Assembly: GCF_025465275.1 (NCBI RefSeq) | Contig: NZ_JAODNK010000001.1 | Location: 17,450-81,449 of the forward strand | DNA length: 64,000 nt | Source of the DNA: Nocardia sp. | Lineage (GTDB): Bacteria; Actinomycetota; Actinomycetes; Mycobacteriales; Mycobacteriaceae | Direction: 5' to 3' | Shown here: positions 51,385-60,376 of the stretch, piece by piece | How the letters are laid out: the number at the start of each line of letters is the position of its first letter | Position numbering within the stretch: the stretch's first letter is position 1 | Translations under genes and position numbers: made by a program | Notes under the pieces: generated by a model | What the model was told of the DNA's origin: nothing | The model's database searches: none | Seen by the model: the letters and a program-made list of their open reading frames with translations, nothing else

Positions 51385-53086
51385 ACGTCTGGTCGGCTGC
51401 CACGGGTGCGCCCGACTTCGCCTTGGCGGCGACATTCAGGGCGGCGAGGTAGCCGAAGGTGATCGCGGGTCCGATGGTGGCGCCGGGGCCCGCGTAGGTG
51501 TGGCCCATGACCGGGGACGAGGTATTGCCCGCGGCGTAGAGACCCTCGATGACGGTGCCGTCCTCGCGGACCACGCGGCCGTCGTTATCGGTGACCAGAC
51601 CACCCTTGGTGCCGAGGTCGCCGGGGACCATGCGCACCGCGTAGAACGGGCCGACCTCGAGCTTGTTCAGGCACGGGTTCGGCTTGATGGTCTTATCGCC
51701 GTAGTACCGGTCGTAGGCGCTGTCGCCGCGGCCGAAGTCCTCGTCCTTACCGCTCGCGACGAAGCCGTTGAAGCGTTCGACGGTCGCGCCGAGGGTTTCG
51801 GCGGGCACGTTCATCTTCTCGGCGAGCTCCGCCAAGGTCGGCGCCACGACGATATTGTCGTTTTCCATCCAGCGGGACGGAAAACGCTGACCGGGCTGCA
51901 GACCAGCGAAGATGTAGCGACTCCGGTAGCGCTGATCGAAAACCAGCCATGAGGGCACGTTCTCGCCGGGGCCTTCACCCTGCCCGTATTTGCCGCCGTA
52001 CATGGTGTGCACAGCTTCGACGTAAGGAGCGGACTCATTACCGAATCGCTTGCCGTCGTTGTTGACGATGATGCATCCGGGCAGATTGCGCTCCGCCAGC
52101 GCGAACCACGGCTTGCCCGCACCCTTGAGCGTCGTCGGACCCCACCACGCGTCTTCCATGAAGTCGATGGCCGCGCCCGCGTCGATGCCCGCCAGGATCG
52201 CGTCGCCGGTATTGCCGGCCGCGCCCGTGGTCCACTCGGTGGTGATCGGCTCACGCTGGTACTTGTGCCGCATATCGGCATTGTGCTCGAAGCCGCCCGC
52301 GCCCAGGATCACGCCGTATTTGGCGTTGAAGCGCACCGTCTCGCCGTCCTGCGTGGCCTCGACGCCGGTGACGACACCGTCCTCGATGACCAGCCCGGTG
52401 AGCGGAGTGTTCAGCAGCACAGGCACATTCGCGTCGGCCAGGCCCACGCGCAGGCCGGCGATGATCGCCTGGCCCATGCCGACCAGTTTCTTGCCGGTGA
52501 CCTTGCCCCACGCCCAGCGGGTGCCCACGCGCAGCACGGTGACCATGCCGATCGGGTGGCGGCGCAGCAGGTTGATCTTCTTGTAGTCGGCCTGCAGGAT
52601 CACGACATTCAGCGGAGCCTTGGAGTAGGGCGGTTCCAGATTGCGGCGTTCGGCGCCGAGCTTGTTGGTATCGAAGGGCTTCGGCTCGCAGGAGCGGCCG
52701 TCCGCCTTGCCGCCCGGTGCCTCCGGGTAGTAGTCGGAGTAGCCCGGTACCCACTTCATCTTCAGTGGCGAGTTGTCCAGTACGAAGTCGAAAGCCTCTG
52801 CGCCGCGGTCGATATAGGTGTCGATCTTGTCGGCCGGCACCACATCGCCGATGATGCTGTGCAGGTAGGTCCGGGCTTCCTCGCGGTCGTCCGGACGGCC
52901 CGAAGCCTTCAGCGCCTTGTTGCCGGGGATCCACACGCCACCGCCGGAGCGGGCGGTCGAACCACCGAAATGCGCGGCCTTCTCGATGAGCACCACGCGC
53001 AGACCGCGGTGTGCGGCGGTGAGGGCGGCGGTCATACCGGCGGCACCACTGCCGACCACCACCACGTCGTAATCCCGATCAGTCAT
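51380..53086 (-). CDS. kstD: 3-ketosteroid delta1-dehydrogenase
   Basis: This 568-residue FAD enzyme introduces the 1,2-double bond into 3-ketosteroids, a key ring-opening step with 3-ketosteroid 9alpha-hydroxylase. The N-terminal FAD motif VVVVGSGAAGMTAALTAAHRG, the segment GGSTARSGGGVWIPGN, and the C-terminal active-site stretch GHTYAGPGATIGPAITFG (with the catalytic Tyr and Gly backbone) are intact. ATG 53086 is preferred because an upstream ATG at 53095 would lie inside the KstR box. There is no ribosome site; the transcript may be leaderless. It is divergent from hsaE, sharing one KstR operator. Confidence 0.95.
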   Translation of the reverse strand: MTDRDYDVVVVGSGAAGMTAALTAAHRGLRVVLIEKAAHFGGSTARSGGGVWIPGNKALKASGRPDDREEARTYLHSIIGDVVPADKIDTYIDRGAEAFDFVLDNSPLKMKWVPGYSDYYPEAPGGKADGRSCEPKPFDTNKLGAERRNLEPPYSKAPLNVVILQADYKKINLLRRHPIGMVTVLRVGTRWAWGKVTGKKLVGMGQAIIAGLRVGLADANVPVLLNTPLTGLVIEDGVVTGVEATQDGETVRFNAKYGVILGAGGFEHNADMRHKYQREPITTEWTTGAAGNTGDAILAGIDAGAAIDFMEDAWWGPTTLKGAGKPWFALAERNLPGCIIVNNDGKRFGNESAPYVEAVHTMYGGKYGQGEGPGENVPSWLVFDQRYRSRYIFAGLQPGQRFPSRWMENDNIVVAPTLAELAEKMNVPAETLGATVERFNGFVASGKDEDFGRGDSAYDRYYGDKTIKPNPCLNKLEVGPFYAVRMVPGDLGTKGGLVTDNDGRVVREDGTVIEGLYAAGNTSSPVMGHTYAGPGATIGPAITFGYLAALNVAAKAKSGAPVAADQTS

Positions 53087-53087
53087 G

Positions 53088-53101
53088 TAGAACACGTTAT
53101 A
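53088..53101. promoter_or_regulatory. KstR operator between kstD and hsaE
   Basis: TAGAACACGTTATA fits TNNAACNNGTTNNA at every fixed position. It begins 2 bp before the kstD ATG and lies 137 bp before the hsaE start, so it could control both operons. Confidence 0.9.
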
Positions 53102-53237
53102 GAATCAATCCTGGTTTGGTCTATGTTGGTCTGGCAGATGGGACTGCTGAGGCGATGTTGTTCACAAAAACTCGTTTCAGTTTCTAGTCTCGTAACTGCA
53201 CGGCCATCGACTGGCCCCCCGATGGAAGGAACACAGC

Positions 53238-54023
53238 GTGCTGACCGACGCGCTTCGGAGTGAACTGGCAGAAGAGCTCGCCCTAGCGGAGCGGGATCGC
53301 ATTCCGCTCGACCCGCTGGTCGCGCGTTATCCGGACATCGACGTGGTCGACGCCTATGAGATCCAGCTGGCGAATATCCGGCGGCGGACCTCGGCCGGAG
53401 CCCGCATCATCGGCCACAAGGTAGGTCTCTCCTCGGCCGCCATGCAGCAGATGATGGGCGTCGACGAACCCGATTACGGCCACCTGCTCGCCGAGATGGA
53501 GGTCTTCGAAGACGTCCCCGTCGACACCACCAAGTTCCTGTACCCGCGGGTCGAGGTGGAGGTCGGATTCGTGCTCGGCGCGGACCTGCCGGGCGAGGAT
53601 TGCACCGAGGAGGATGTGCTGAACGCCACAGTCGCGTACGCACCCTCCATCGAACTCATCGACACCCGCATCAAGGACTGGAAGATCGGGCTGTGCGACA
53701 CCATCGCCGACAATGCCTCCTCCGCCGGCTGGGTGCTCGGTAAGGAGCGGGTGGCGCCGAACGAGCTGGATATCAAGAAGATCGACGCCGTCCTCACCCG
53801 CAATGGCGAAGTGGTGGCCGAAGGTCGCTCCGATGCCGTGCTCGGTGATCCCACCATCGGCGTCGCGTGGCTGGCCCGCAAGGTCGCCTCGTTCGGGGTC
53901 CGCCTGAAGAAGGGCGACATCGTGCTGCCCGGTTCCTGCACCCGCGCCATCGACGCCCGCCCGGGCGACGACTTCACCGCCGAGTTCGCCGGACTCGGTT
54001 CCGTTCGTCTGCGTTTCAGCTGA
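53238..54023 (+). CDS. hsaE: 2-hydroxypenta-2,4-dienoate hydratase HsaE
   Basis: This 261-residue enzyme hydrates the five-carbon dienoate released during steroid ring A cleavage (2-hydroxyhexa-2,4-dienoate) to a 4-hydroxy-2-oxo acid for HsaF. Motifs include GHKVGLSSAAMQQMMGVDEPDYG, the acidic metal site YPRVEVEVGFVLG, and SIELIDTRIKDW. GTG 53238 has GGAAGGA at 8-bp spacing. After the stop codon there is an imperfect in-frame copy of the last 15-16 codons (54035-54086). It is first in an operon with hsaG and hsaF. Confidence 0.93.
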   Translation: MLTDALRSELAEELALAERDRIPLDPLVARYPDIDVVDAYEIQLANIRRRTSAGARIIGHKVGLSSAAMQQMMGVDEPDYGHLLAEMEVFEDVPVDTTKFLYPRVEVEVGFVLGADLPGEDCTEEDVLNATVAYAPSIELIDTRIKDWKIGLCDTIADNASSAGWVLGKERVAPNELDIKKIDAVLTRNGEVVAEGRSDAVLGDPTIGVAWLARKVASFGVRLKKGDIVLPGSCTRAIDARPGDDFTAEFAGLGSVRLRFS

Positions 54024-54086
54024 TGTGGCTAGCACACCGCCGAGTTCGCCGACTGTATCAATGCCGTCCGTCTGCGTTTCAGCTGA
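53975..54086. repeat. Direct duplication of the hsaE 3' end
   Basis: CACCGCCGAGTTCGCCG...CTGCGTTTCAGCTGA occurs at 53975-54023 (the end of hsaE) and again at 54035-54086. The offset is 60-63 bp, a multiple of three, so the copy is in the hsaE frame: TAEFADCINAVRLRFS-stop against TAEFAGLGSVRLRFS-stop. A TAG lies between (TGATGTGGCTAG). Confidence 0.9.
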
Positions 54087-54114
54087 CACTGAGCTATCCG
54101 AGTAGGAGTACGCC

Positions 54115-55023
54115 GTGACTGGAAGTAAAGTCACCGCCGCGATCGTCGGGTCCGGCAATATCAGCACCGATCTGCTGTACAAACTGCTGCGGTCGGAGAA
54201 GATCGAGCCGCGCTGGATGATCGGTATCGACCCGGACTCCGAGGGCCTCAAGCGGGCTCGCGGACTGGGTCTGGAGACTTCCGCCGAAGGCGCGGATTGG
54301 CTTCTGGCACTTGATGAGAAGCCGGACATTTTGTTCGAGGCCACCTCGGCGTACGTGCACCGCGCGTACGCGCCGAAGTACGAGGCGGCGGGCATCCGCG
54401 CCGTGGACCTCACCCCCGCTGCCGTCGGCCCGGCGGTCATTCCGCCGGTGAATCTCGATTCGCTGCGGGATGCACCGAACGTCAACATGATCACCTGTGG
54501 TGGTCAGGCGACGATTCCGATGGTAGCCGCGGTGTCGCGGGTCGTTCCGGTGACGTACGCCGAGATCGTGGCGTCGGTCTCCTCGGTGTCCGCCGGTCCC
54601 GGAACCCGTGCGAACATCGACGAATTCACCAAGACCACCTCCAAAGGTGTTGAAACCATTGGTGGAGCGCAGCGTGGCAAGGCCATCATCATCCTGAACC
54701 CCGCTGAGCCGCCGATGATCATGCGCGACACCATCTTCTGTGCCATCCCGGAGGATGCGGATCGCGATGCGATCACCGCGTCCATCCACGAGATGGAGAA
54801 GTCCATCCAGGAGTACGTGCCCGGCTACCGTCTGCTCAACGAGCCGCAGTACGACGAGCCGTCACTGGTTTCCGGTGGCCTGGCGAAGGTTTCGATCTTC
54901 GTCGAGGTCGAGGGTGCGGGCGACTTCCTGCCGCCGTACGCGGGCAACTTGGACATCATGACGGCTGCCGCCACCCGCGTGGGTGACGTGATTGCCGATC
55001 AAATCATCTCGGCTCGGGTGTAA
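54115..55023 (+). CDS. hsaG: Acylating aldehyde dehydrogenase HsaG
   Basis: This 302-residue enzyme converts propanal (or acetaldehyde) to the acyl-CoA, with NAD and CoA. It works in complex with HsaF. The N-terminal Rossmann motif [15 protein letters not shown] and catalytic Cys128 in [10 protein letters not shown] are present, with the conserved [20 protein letters not shown] 54115 is preceded by AGGAG. It matches Rv3535c. It is 15 bp from hsaF. Confidence 0.95.
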   Translation: MTGSKVTAAIVGSGNISTDLLYKLLRSEKIEPRWMIGIDPDSEGLKRARGLGLETSAEGADWLLALDEKPDILFEATSAYVHRAYAPKYEAAGIRAVDLTPAAVGPAVIPPVNLDSLRDAPNVNMITCGGQATIPMVAAVSRVVPVTYAEIVASVSSVSAGPGTRANIDEFTKTTSKGVETIGGAQRGKAIIILNPAEPPMIMRDTIFCAIPEDADRDAITASIHEMEKSIQEYVPGYRLLNEPQYDEPSLVSGGLAKVSIFVEVEGAGDFLPPYAGNLDIMTAAATRVGDVIADQIISARV

Positions 55024-55037
55024 GGAGATTCGGACCA

Positions 55038-56090
55038 ATGAACAATGTGCTGAAGCCCTACTCGGGCGAACTCGATGTGCGCGTCACCGACACCTCGTTG
55101 CGTGACGGCTCGCATCACAAGCGTCACCAGTTCACCGTCGAGGACGTGCGCAATATCGTCGGCGCCCTCGATGCCTCCGGCGTTCCCGTGATCGAGGTGA
55201 CCCACGGCGACGGCCTCGCCGGATCCTCGTTCAACTACGGGTTCTCCAAAACCCCTGAGCAGGAACTGATCAAGGCCGCGGCGGAGACCGCCAAGCAGGC
55301 CAAGATCGCCTTCCTCATGCTGCCGGGTGTGGGCATCAAGGAAGACATCAATATCTCGCAGGACAACGGTGCGTCCATCTGCCGCATCGCCACCCACTGC
55401 ACCGAAGCGGATGTGTCCATCCAGCACTTCGGCTATGCGCGGGATCTGGGCCTGGAGACCGTCGGCTTCCTCATGATGGCGCACAGCACCACACCGGAGC
55501 TGCTCGCCAAGCAGGCGCGCATCATGGCCGATGCGGGCTGCCAGTGCGTGTATGTCGTCGACTCCGCCGGCGCCCTTGTGCTGGAGCAGGTTTCGGACCG
55601 GGTGTCCGCGCTCGTCGCCGAGCTCGGCAATGACGCGCAGGTCGGTTTCCACGGTCACGAGAACCTGGGCCTGGCCGTCGCCAACTCCGTGTACGCGGTG
55701 CGGGCCGGCGCGACCCAGATCGACGGCAGCGCTCGCCGCTTCGGCGCGGGCGCGGGCAATCTGCCCGTCGAGGCGTTCATCGGCGTCTGCGACAAGCTCG
55801 GCGTCAAGACCGGCGTGGACTTCTTCGCCATCACCGATGCCGCGGAAGATGTTGTGCGCCCGGTCATGCCGTCCGAGTGCCTGCTCGATCGCCAGGCCCT
55901 GATGATGGGCTACGCGGGCGTCTACTCCAGCTTCCTGCGGCACGCCGAGCGGCAGGCCGAGCGCTACGGCGTCTCCGCCGCGGAGATGCTGGTGCGCGCG
56001 GGCAAGCGCAAGCTGGTCGGTGGCCAGGAGGATCAGCTCATCGATATCGCCCTGGAACTCCAGCGCGAGAAGGCGGCGGTCACCGCCTGA
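55038..56090 (+). CDS. hsaF: 4-hydroxy-2-oxo acid aldolase HsaF
   Basis: This 350-residue DRE-TIM metalloaldolase cleaves 4-hydroxy-2-oxohexanoate to pyruvate and propanal, channelling the aldehyde to HsaG. The N-terminal [15 protein letters not shown] holds the catalytic Arg and metal-binding Asp; metal histidines are in [15 protein letters not shown]. The C-terminal helical domain contacts HsaG. ATG 55038 has AAGGAG at 9-bp spacing. A strong hairpin ends the operon. Matches Rv3534c. Confidence 0.95.
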   Translation: MNNVLKPYSGELDVRVTDTSLRDGSHHKRHQFTVEDVRNIVGALDASGVPVIEVTHGDGLAGSSFNYGFSKTPEQELIKAAAETAKQAKIAFLMLPGVGIKEDINISQDNGASICRIATHCTEADVSIQHFGYARDLGLETVGFLMMAHSTTPELLAKQARIMADAGCQCVYVVDSAGALVLEQVSDRVSALVAELGNDAQVGFHGHENLGLAVANSVYAVRAGATQIDGSARRFGAGAGNLPVEAFIGVCDKLGVKTGVDFFAITDAAEDVVRPVMPSECLLDRQALMMGYAGVYSSFLRHAERQAERYGVSAAEMLVRAGKRKLVGGQEDQLIDIALELQREKAAVTA

Positions 56091-56105
56091 TCGACTGCTC
56101 GAGAT

Positions 56106-56142
56106 GAACTGGGCCGCAACCGTTTTCCGGTTGCGGCCCAGT
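56106..56142. terminator. Hairpin after hsaF
   Basis: A 16-bp perfect stem (AACTGGGCCGCAACCG against CGGTTGCGGCCCAGTT) with a 5-nt loop, 16 bp after the hsaF stop and between convergent genes. Confidence 0.92.
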
Positions 56143-56172
56143 TCGTTTTCGCGCGGCTGACGCCACCGCCCT

Positions 56173-56382
56173 TCAGGCGGCGGCGACCACCAGCGCGGCA
56201 TACCCGAGGGCGGCGAACACGTCGTCGGCCTCCAAACCGGGATGATCGCCGAGAATCTCCTCGACCGTCACACCCGCGGACAGCAGTTCGAGCAGTAGCT
56301 CTACGGGATACCGCATCCCCCGAATCACCGGTTTGCCATAGCAGACAGCCGGGTCGAAGGTGATGCGCTCCAGGTTGGACAT
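56173..56382 (-). CDS. DUF433 domain protein
   Basis: This 69-residue protein consists of a DUF433 domain: ITFDPAVCYGKPVIRGMRYPVELLLELLSAGVTVEEILGDHPGLEADDVFAAL-like. The fold is a winged helix, and many members are antitoxins next to DUF5615 PIN toxins. Here no toxin gene is adjacent: hsaF lies downstream and a glutaredoxin gene is divergent. It may be an orphan antitoxin. ATG 56382 begins the conserved domain. Confidence 0.85.
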   Translation of the reverse strand: MSNLERITFDPAVCYGKPVIRGMRYPVELLLELLSAGVTVEEILGDHPGLEADDVFAALGYAALVVAAA

Positions 56383-56490
56383 GCCCCGAATTCTAGGGTC
56401 GGACCATAATCCTTCTCTGTGATTGCCGTGATCCCGCACTGTGGGTTTCCCCTGCGCAGTGCGCCCGTTCGCATCCTCTAGGGTCGAGTG

Positions 56491-56730
56491 ATGGACGACA
56501 TCGTGCTGTACGGAGCGGATTGGTGCGGCGACTGCCGCCGCGCGAAGACCTGGCTGCGCGAGAACAACATCCCGTTCACCGACATAGACGTCGAACACGA
56601 CGACGCCGCCCGAGACAAAGCCATCGCCCTCGCCGACGGTCGAAAGAACATCCCGGTCGTCGTGATTCCCGACGGGACAGTCCTCATCGAGCCGACAAAC
56701 GCACAACTCGCCGAGGCGCTCCGACACTGA
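56491..56730 (+). CDS. Glutaredoxin-like protein (mycoredoxin type)
   Basis: This 79-residue thioredoxin-fold protein has the active site WCGDC (Cys12, Cys15), and the cis-proline in NIPVVVIPDG. It resembles mycoredoxins, which use mycothiol in actinobacteria to reduce mixed disulfides. ATG 56491 is chosen; a GTG one codon earlier also exists. It is divergent from the DUF433 gene. The active-site sequence CGDC rather than CGYC leaves the exact class open. Confidence 0.85.
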   Translation: MDDIVLYGADWCGDCRRAKTWLRENNIPFTDIDVEHDDAARDKAIALADGRKNIPVVVIPDGTVLIEPTNAQLAEALRH

Positions 56731-56795
56731 GGCCGATCAGCCTCCGCCATTCGAAACGGCCATAACAATCACCCAGCGGCGATAGCCTCTGCGTT

Positions 56796-56954
56796 ATGCC
56801 GAGGAGCGCTCTCGAGTGGACAGAGATCCGGGACCGCCGAATGCGCGAGCCGGGTGCCGAGGAAGCGTACGAAGCAGTGCGACTGGCATCCGAATCAGAC
56901 AAGACCATCCGGGGTCCACAGCCGGATTCCGGCGACGCTGACCGACGCCTCTGA
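56796..56954 (+). pseudogene. Truncated XRE-type antitoxin remnant
   Basis: This 52-codon frame reads MPRSALEWTEIRDRRM and EEAYEAVRLASESDKTIRG, which matches the N-terminal helical extension that precedes the helix-turn-helix in HigA-like XRE antitoxins (consensus W..IR.ERM..PEA..AYE..RL). Where the DNA-binding domain should start, the frame passes into unrelated residues and stops. There is no neighbouring toxin. It is most likely a decayed antitoxin gene. Confidence 0.5.
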
Positions 56955-56974
56955 TCGGTCGCGTCTCCGCAGTC

Positions 56975-57397
56975 CTATGCGGCCGGGCGCTGGGGGAGTC
57001 GCGACACCAGCTGGTCCAGCTCGGTGCGCCAGCGGCGGTGCACATTCAGGCGCTCCGGTGCGGCGGTATTCGGCATGCGGTAGTACACCTTCGACCAGAT
57101 CGCATTGATCTGCAGCTCGGTGAACTGCGCATTGCCGAAGTGCTCGGCGCAGACGAACTTCGACGGCCGGCCGCTCCACTTGCTGGCCTCGACAATGACG
57201 ACCGACGTCTGCGTCAGCGCCACGTAGTAGTACTTGCGCAGGAACAGCATGACGAACCGCACGAAGGGCAGATCATCCACCCACGGGCTCGGCCCGGTGA
57301 TCGCCTGAAAAGTGAGCTGCAGCTGCTCGCCCTGCGGTGCGAACTCGACCAGCTTCGCAGCCAGCTGCTTCTGAATTGTCGACTTACGAAAAGCCAT
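56975..57397 (-). CDS. Conserved hypothetical protein
   Basis: This 140-residue protein has no recognised motif. It has mixed alpha/beta character with FVRFVMLFLRKYYYVALTQTSVVIVEAS in the middle, a pattern like a PH-like (bPH) domain, and WSKVYYRMP near the C-terminus. ATG 57397 (MAFRKSTIQ) is preferred; a TTG at 57436 would add 13 residues. It is convergent with the antitoxin remnant. The bPH idea is tentative. Confidence 0.65.
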   Translation of the reverse strand: MAFRKSTIQKQLAAKLVEFAPQGEQLQLTFQAITGPSPWVDDLPFVRFVMLFLRKYYYVALTQTSVVIVEASKWSGRPSKFVCAEHFGNAQFTELQINAIWSKVYYRMPNTAAPERLNVHRRWRTELDQLVSRLPQRPAA

Positions 57398-57615
57398 GCG
57401 GCCCAAACCCCCAAAAAGATCTCCTACGGCCCCCAATGGCAGCAGGACGGACCGACCCTAGCGGCCGCCACGCCTGTCCGCCACTCATAAAGAAACCACC
57501 GCCGAGCCGAGATCGCCGGGCGGTGGCATTGCGCGACCGGCCCTCCGCTACCGCTCCTTCGGCGAAGTGGCTGGCAGGAAGCTGTCAAGACTGGTCAAAT
57601 GCGGCGGTTCCGCAG

Positions 57616-58302
57616 ATGATGAGGGGTATGCGGCAGGACAGTGCGATTGCGCCCGGCATTGTCCGGCTCCACCCGAGCAAGGACCTCGGGAGCGATGTGG
57701 CGCACCTGTTGCGGCGGGTTCGGACCGAGGCGGTGGTGGCCGTTTCCAGTCCGGTGCGGCAGGAGCGGCATTATTCGCTGGGGCACACGGTGATTCGCGG
57801 GTTGCTGGCTGCGGGGAAGCAGGTTCGGCTGCTGTACTCGCCGGATTTCCTGGATTCTCGCGATCGCCGTCCGCTGCTGGAGGATTCGGCGCTGAGCCCG
57901 AAGATCCGGGTGTCCAGCCACGACTTTCACAACACCTTCATCATCGACCGGCATGCGGCCATCCTGTGGAGTGGGGCGGGCGCTGCGCATCCCTACATGG
58001 TGATGGTTCGCGGACCGGCGCTGGTCGGCGCGATCCATCAATTCGCCACCAGGACATGGGAATCCGCCGACCACCTGTCCACCCGGCCGGGCTTCGGCAG
58101 TCCGGAGTTCGACAACAGGTCCCTGGCGGTCCTCGATGCGCTCAATCGCGGACTGAAGGATGAGGTGGCTGCTCGGCATTTGGATGTTTCGCTGCGTACC
58201 TATCGAAGGTATGTGGCTGACCTCATGGTTCGGCTGGACGTCACCACTCGCTTTCAGGTCGGCGTTCGTGCCGCGCAGCTCGGCTTGCTGCCGCCGGGGT
58301 GA
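57616..58302 (+). CDS. LuxR-type HTH protein with phospholipase D-like N-terminal domain
   Basis: This 228-residue protein has an N-terminal part (about 25-150) resembling the TrmB/phospholipase D-like effector domain: LLRRVRTEAVVAVSSPVRQERHYSLGHTVIRGLLAAGKQVRLLYSPDF, then HNTFIIDRHAAILWSG. The C-terminal about 65 residues form a LuxR-type HTH (VLDALNRGLKDEVAARHLDVSLRTYRRYVADLMVRLDVTTRFQVGV). Such regulators are found near specialised metabolism genes. The exact start is uncertain (ATG 57616, 57619 or 57628). The target is unknown. Confidence 0.78.
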   Translation: MMRGMRQDSAIAPGIVRLHPSKDLGSDVAHLLRRVRTEAVVAVSSPVRQERHYSLGHTVIRGLLAAGKQVRLLYSPDFLDSRDRRPLLEDSALSPKIRVSSHDFHNTFIIDRHAAILWSGAGAAHPYMVMVRGPALVGAIHQFATRTWESADHLSTRPGFGSPEFDNRSLAVLDALNRGLKDEVAARHLDVSLRTYRRYVADLMVRLDVTTRFQVGVRAAQLGLLPPG

Positions 58303-58427
58303 TATGAAGACTCCTGGATAAAAACGCGAGATTTACAGCTATTCAACGTCTCATCGGTTCTGTCTACTGTTGCTTTTGTTCGGTTCCCCCGGAACGGCCG
58401 GGGTGCAGGCGGTAGAGGGAGAAGACG

Positions 58428-59354
58428 ATGCGTGCGGTGATTCAGAAGTCCTTCGGTGGGCCTGAGGTGCTGGAAGTTGTGGAGATCGAGAAGCCGGCTT
58501 TGCTCTCGGGTGAGGTGCTTGTGCGGGTGCACGCCAGTTCGGTGAATCCGGTGGATATCGCGGTGCGGTCCGGCGCCTTTCCACTGTTGGGAGAGCCGCC
58601 GTTCGGCGTGGGCTGGGATCTTTCCGGCGTTGTCGAGGAGGCGGGGCCCGGTGCGCGCTATGAGATCGGGGAAGAGGTGTACGGGATGCCCTTCTTCCCG
58701 CGGGCGGCTACGGCGTACGCGGAGTATGTGGCTGCGCCATCGCGGCAGTTGGCGCGCAAGCCTGCGAGCCTGAGCCATGTCGAAGCCGCGGCGCTGCCGC
58801 TGGCCGCGCTGACCGCCTGGCAGGGGCTGGTCGACAAGGCTGGGATCAAGGAGGGCGATCGGGTTCTGATCCACCGGGCCGCCGGCGGTGTCGGGCACCT
58901 GGCCGTGCAGATCGCCAAGGCGCGCGGGGCGTACGTGATCGCGCTGGCCAGTGCGGCCAAGCACGACTATGTGCTCGGTCTCGGGGCAGATGAGGTGATC
59001 GACTACCGGACAACGGATTACACCGAGGCTGTCCGCGATATCGATGTGGTCTTCGATTCGGTGGCGGACGGCGCGCGGTCCCTGCGGGTGCTGAAGCCGG
59101 GCGGGGTGCTGGTCACCATTCTCGAGCACGTCAACCCGGAGCTGGCCGCCACCGTGAAGGCGGCGGGGCGGCGCTTCGCCGGGGTCTCGGTGGAGCCGGA
59201 TTACGCTGCGCTGGAAGCGATTGCCGCGCTGGCGGACGCGGGTCTGCTGCGGCCGACCATTGCCGCGGAGCTGCCGCTGGCGGACGCGCCCAAGGCGCAC
59301 GAACTGGTCGCCTCGGGGCAGACCGTGGGCAAGGTCGTGCTGACCGTCGAATAA
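58428..59354 (+). CDS. NADP-dependent MDR oxidoreductase
   Basis: This 308-residue MDR-family oxidoreductase has no zinc-binding residues. The GroES-like domain (FGGPEVLEVVEIEKPALLSGEVLVRVHASSVNPVDIAVRSG) is followed by the Rossmann domain with RAAGGVGHLAVQIAKARGAYVIA. ATG 58428 follows GAGGGAGAAG. It is 49 bp upstream of an AraC-type regulator gene on the same strand, so the regulator probably controls it. The substrate is unknown; quinones or enones are typical. Confidence 0.9.
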   Translation: MRAVIQKSFGGPEVLEVVEIEKPALLSGEVLVRVHASSVNPVDIAVRSGAFPLLGEPPFGVGWDLSGVVEEAGPGARYEIGEEVYGMPFFPRAATAYAEYVAAPSRQLARKPASLSHVEAAALPLAALTAWQGLVDKAGIKEGDRVLIHRAAGGVGHLAVQIAKARGAYVIALASAAKHDYVLGLGADEVIDYRTTDYTEAVRDIDVVFDSVADGARSLRVLKPGGVLVTILEHVNPELAATVKAAGRRFAGVSVEPDYAALEAIAALADAGLLRPTIAAELPLADAPKAHELVASGQTVGKVVLTVE

Positions 59355-59403
59355 TGGGGACGGAATCCGGGTTGCACCCTGGGACCGATCGAAGGAGGCC
59401 GGG

Positions 59404-60336
59404 ATGGACGTGCTCAGCGAGGCGCTGGCCTCCATGCGCACCGGTGCGCCGCATTCGGTGCGCACCGACGGCCGCGCGCCGTGGGCACTGCAACTCCCGG
59501 CTACCGCGGGCGCCGGATTTCACGTGGTGCTGCACGGCAAGTGCTGGATCTATCCGACCGAGAACACGACCGAACCCATCGCGCTCAGCCCGGGCGACGT
59601 GGTGTTCGTGCGGGACGGTTCGGGGCACATCCTCGCCGACCATCCCGATACCCCGCCGGAGATACCCCGGCCGGAGCAATACACCCACCGCCCACCCGTG
59701 GGCGCACTGCAGGTCGGCGGTGACGGCCCGGCGGTCAGCCTGCTCTGCGGCAACTATCACCTGGACGGGCAGCGGCCGCATCCGCTGCTGCGACAGCTGC
59801 CCGAGGTGATCCACCTGCCGACGGGGGAGGGCCGCCATCCACATCTGGCCGCCGCCGTCGCGCTGCTGAGCGCCGAACTCGATGCGCCGCGCATCGGCTC
59901 GCACGGAATCGTCCCGGCGCTCATCGACTCGCTGCTGCTCTACATACTGCGCGCCTGGATCGAAGACCAGCCGCAGTCGGAATCGGCGGGATGGGCTGCC
60001 GCCCTGCGTGATCCGGCCGTCGCCCCCGCGCTGGCCGCAATGCACGACGAGCCGGCCGCCGCCTGGACGGTGCAATCGCTCGCGGACCGGTCGGGCCTGT
60101 CCCGCGCCGCCTTCGCCCGCAAGTTCAACACCATGGTCGGCGAACCCCCGCTGGCATACCTGACCCGCTGGCGGCTGACCACCGCCGCCCGCCTGCTCCG
60201 CGAGGACGATCTGCCCATCGGCACGGTCGCAACCCGCGCGGGCTACAGCTCGGAATTCGCGTTCGGCAAGGCCTTCAAACGCGAATACGGCGCTGCCCCC
60301 GGCCAATACCGCCGTCAGGCCCGCGCCGCAGCCTGA
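59404..60336 (+). CDS. AraC family regulator with cupin-type sensor domain
   Basis: This 310-residue regulator has an N-terminal cupin domain of the AraC-binding cupin_6 type (residues 15-180: HVVLHGKCWIYP, LSPGDVVFVRDGSGHILAD, LPEVIHLP) and a C-terminal AraC HTH (about 215-305: WTVQSLADRSGLSRAAFARKFNTMVGEPPLAYLTRWRLTTAARLL). ATG 59404 has AAGGAGGCCGGG upstream. It follows the MDR gene and probably regulates it. A hairpin with two DnaA-box sequences lies downstream. Confidence 0.92.
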   Translation: MDVLSEALASMRTGAPHSVRTDGRAPWALQLPATAGAGFHVVLHGKCWIYPTENTTEPIALSPGDVVFVRDGSGHILADHPDTPPEIPRPEQYTHRPPVGALQVGGDGPAVSLLCGNYHLDGQRPHPLLRQLPEVIHLPTGEGRHPHLAAAVALLSAELDAPRIGSHGIVPALIDSLLLYILRAWIEDQPQSESAGWAAALRDPAVAPALAAMHDEPAAAWTVQSLADRSGLSRAAFARKFNTMVGEPPLAYLTRWRLTTAARLLREDDLPIGTVATRAGYSSEFAFGKAFKREYGAAPGQYRRQARAAA

Positions 60337-60376
60337 AATCTGCAGCCATCCAACCTGAATCCACAGTCATTCAAAG

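Noticed and set aside
52007..53263. A 418-codon open frame on the + strand opposite kstD
   Set aside because: Antisense shadow of a gene with clear FAD and active-site motifs; no recognisable domain.
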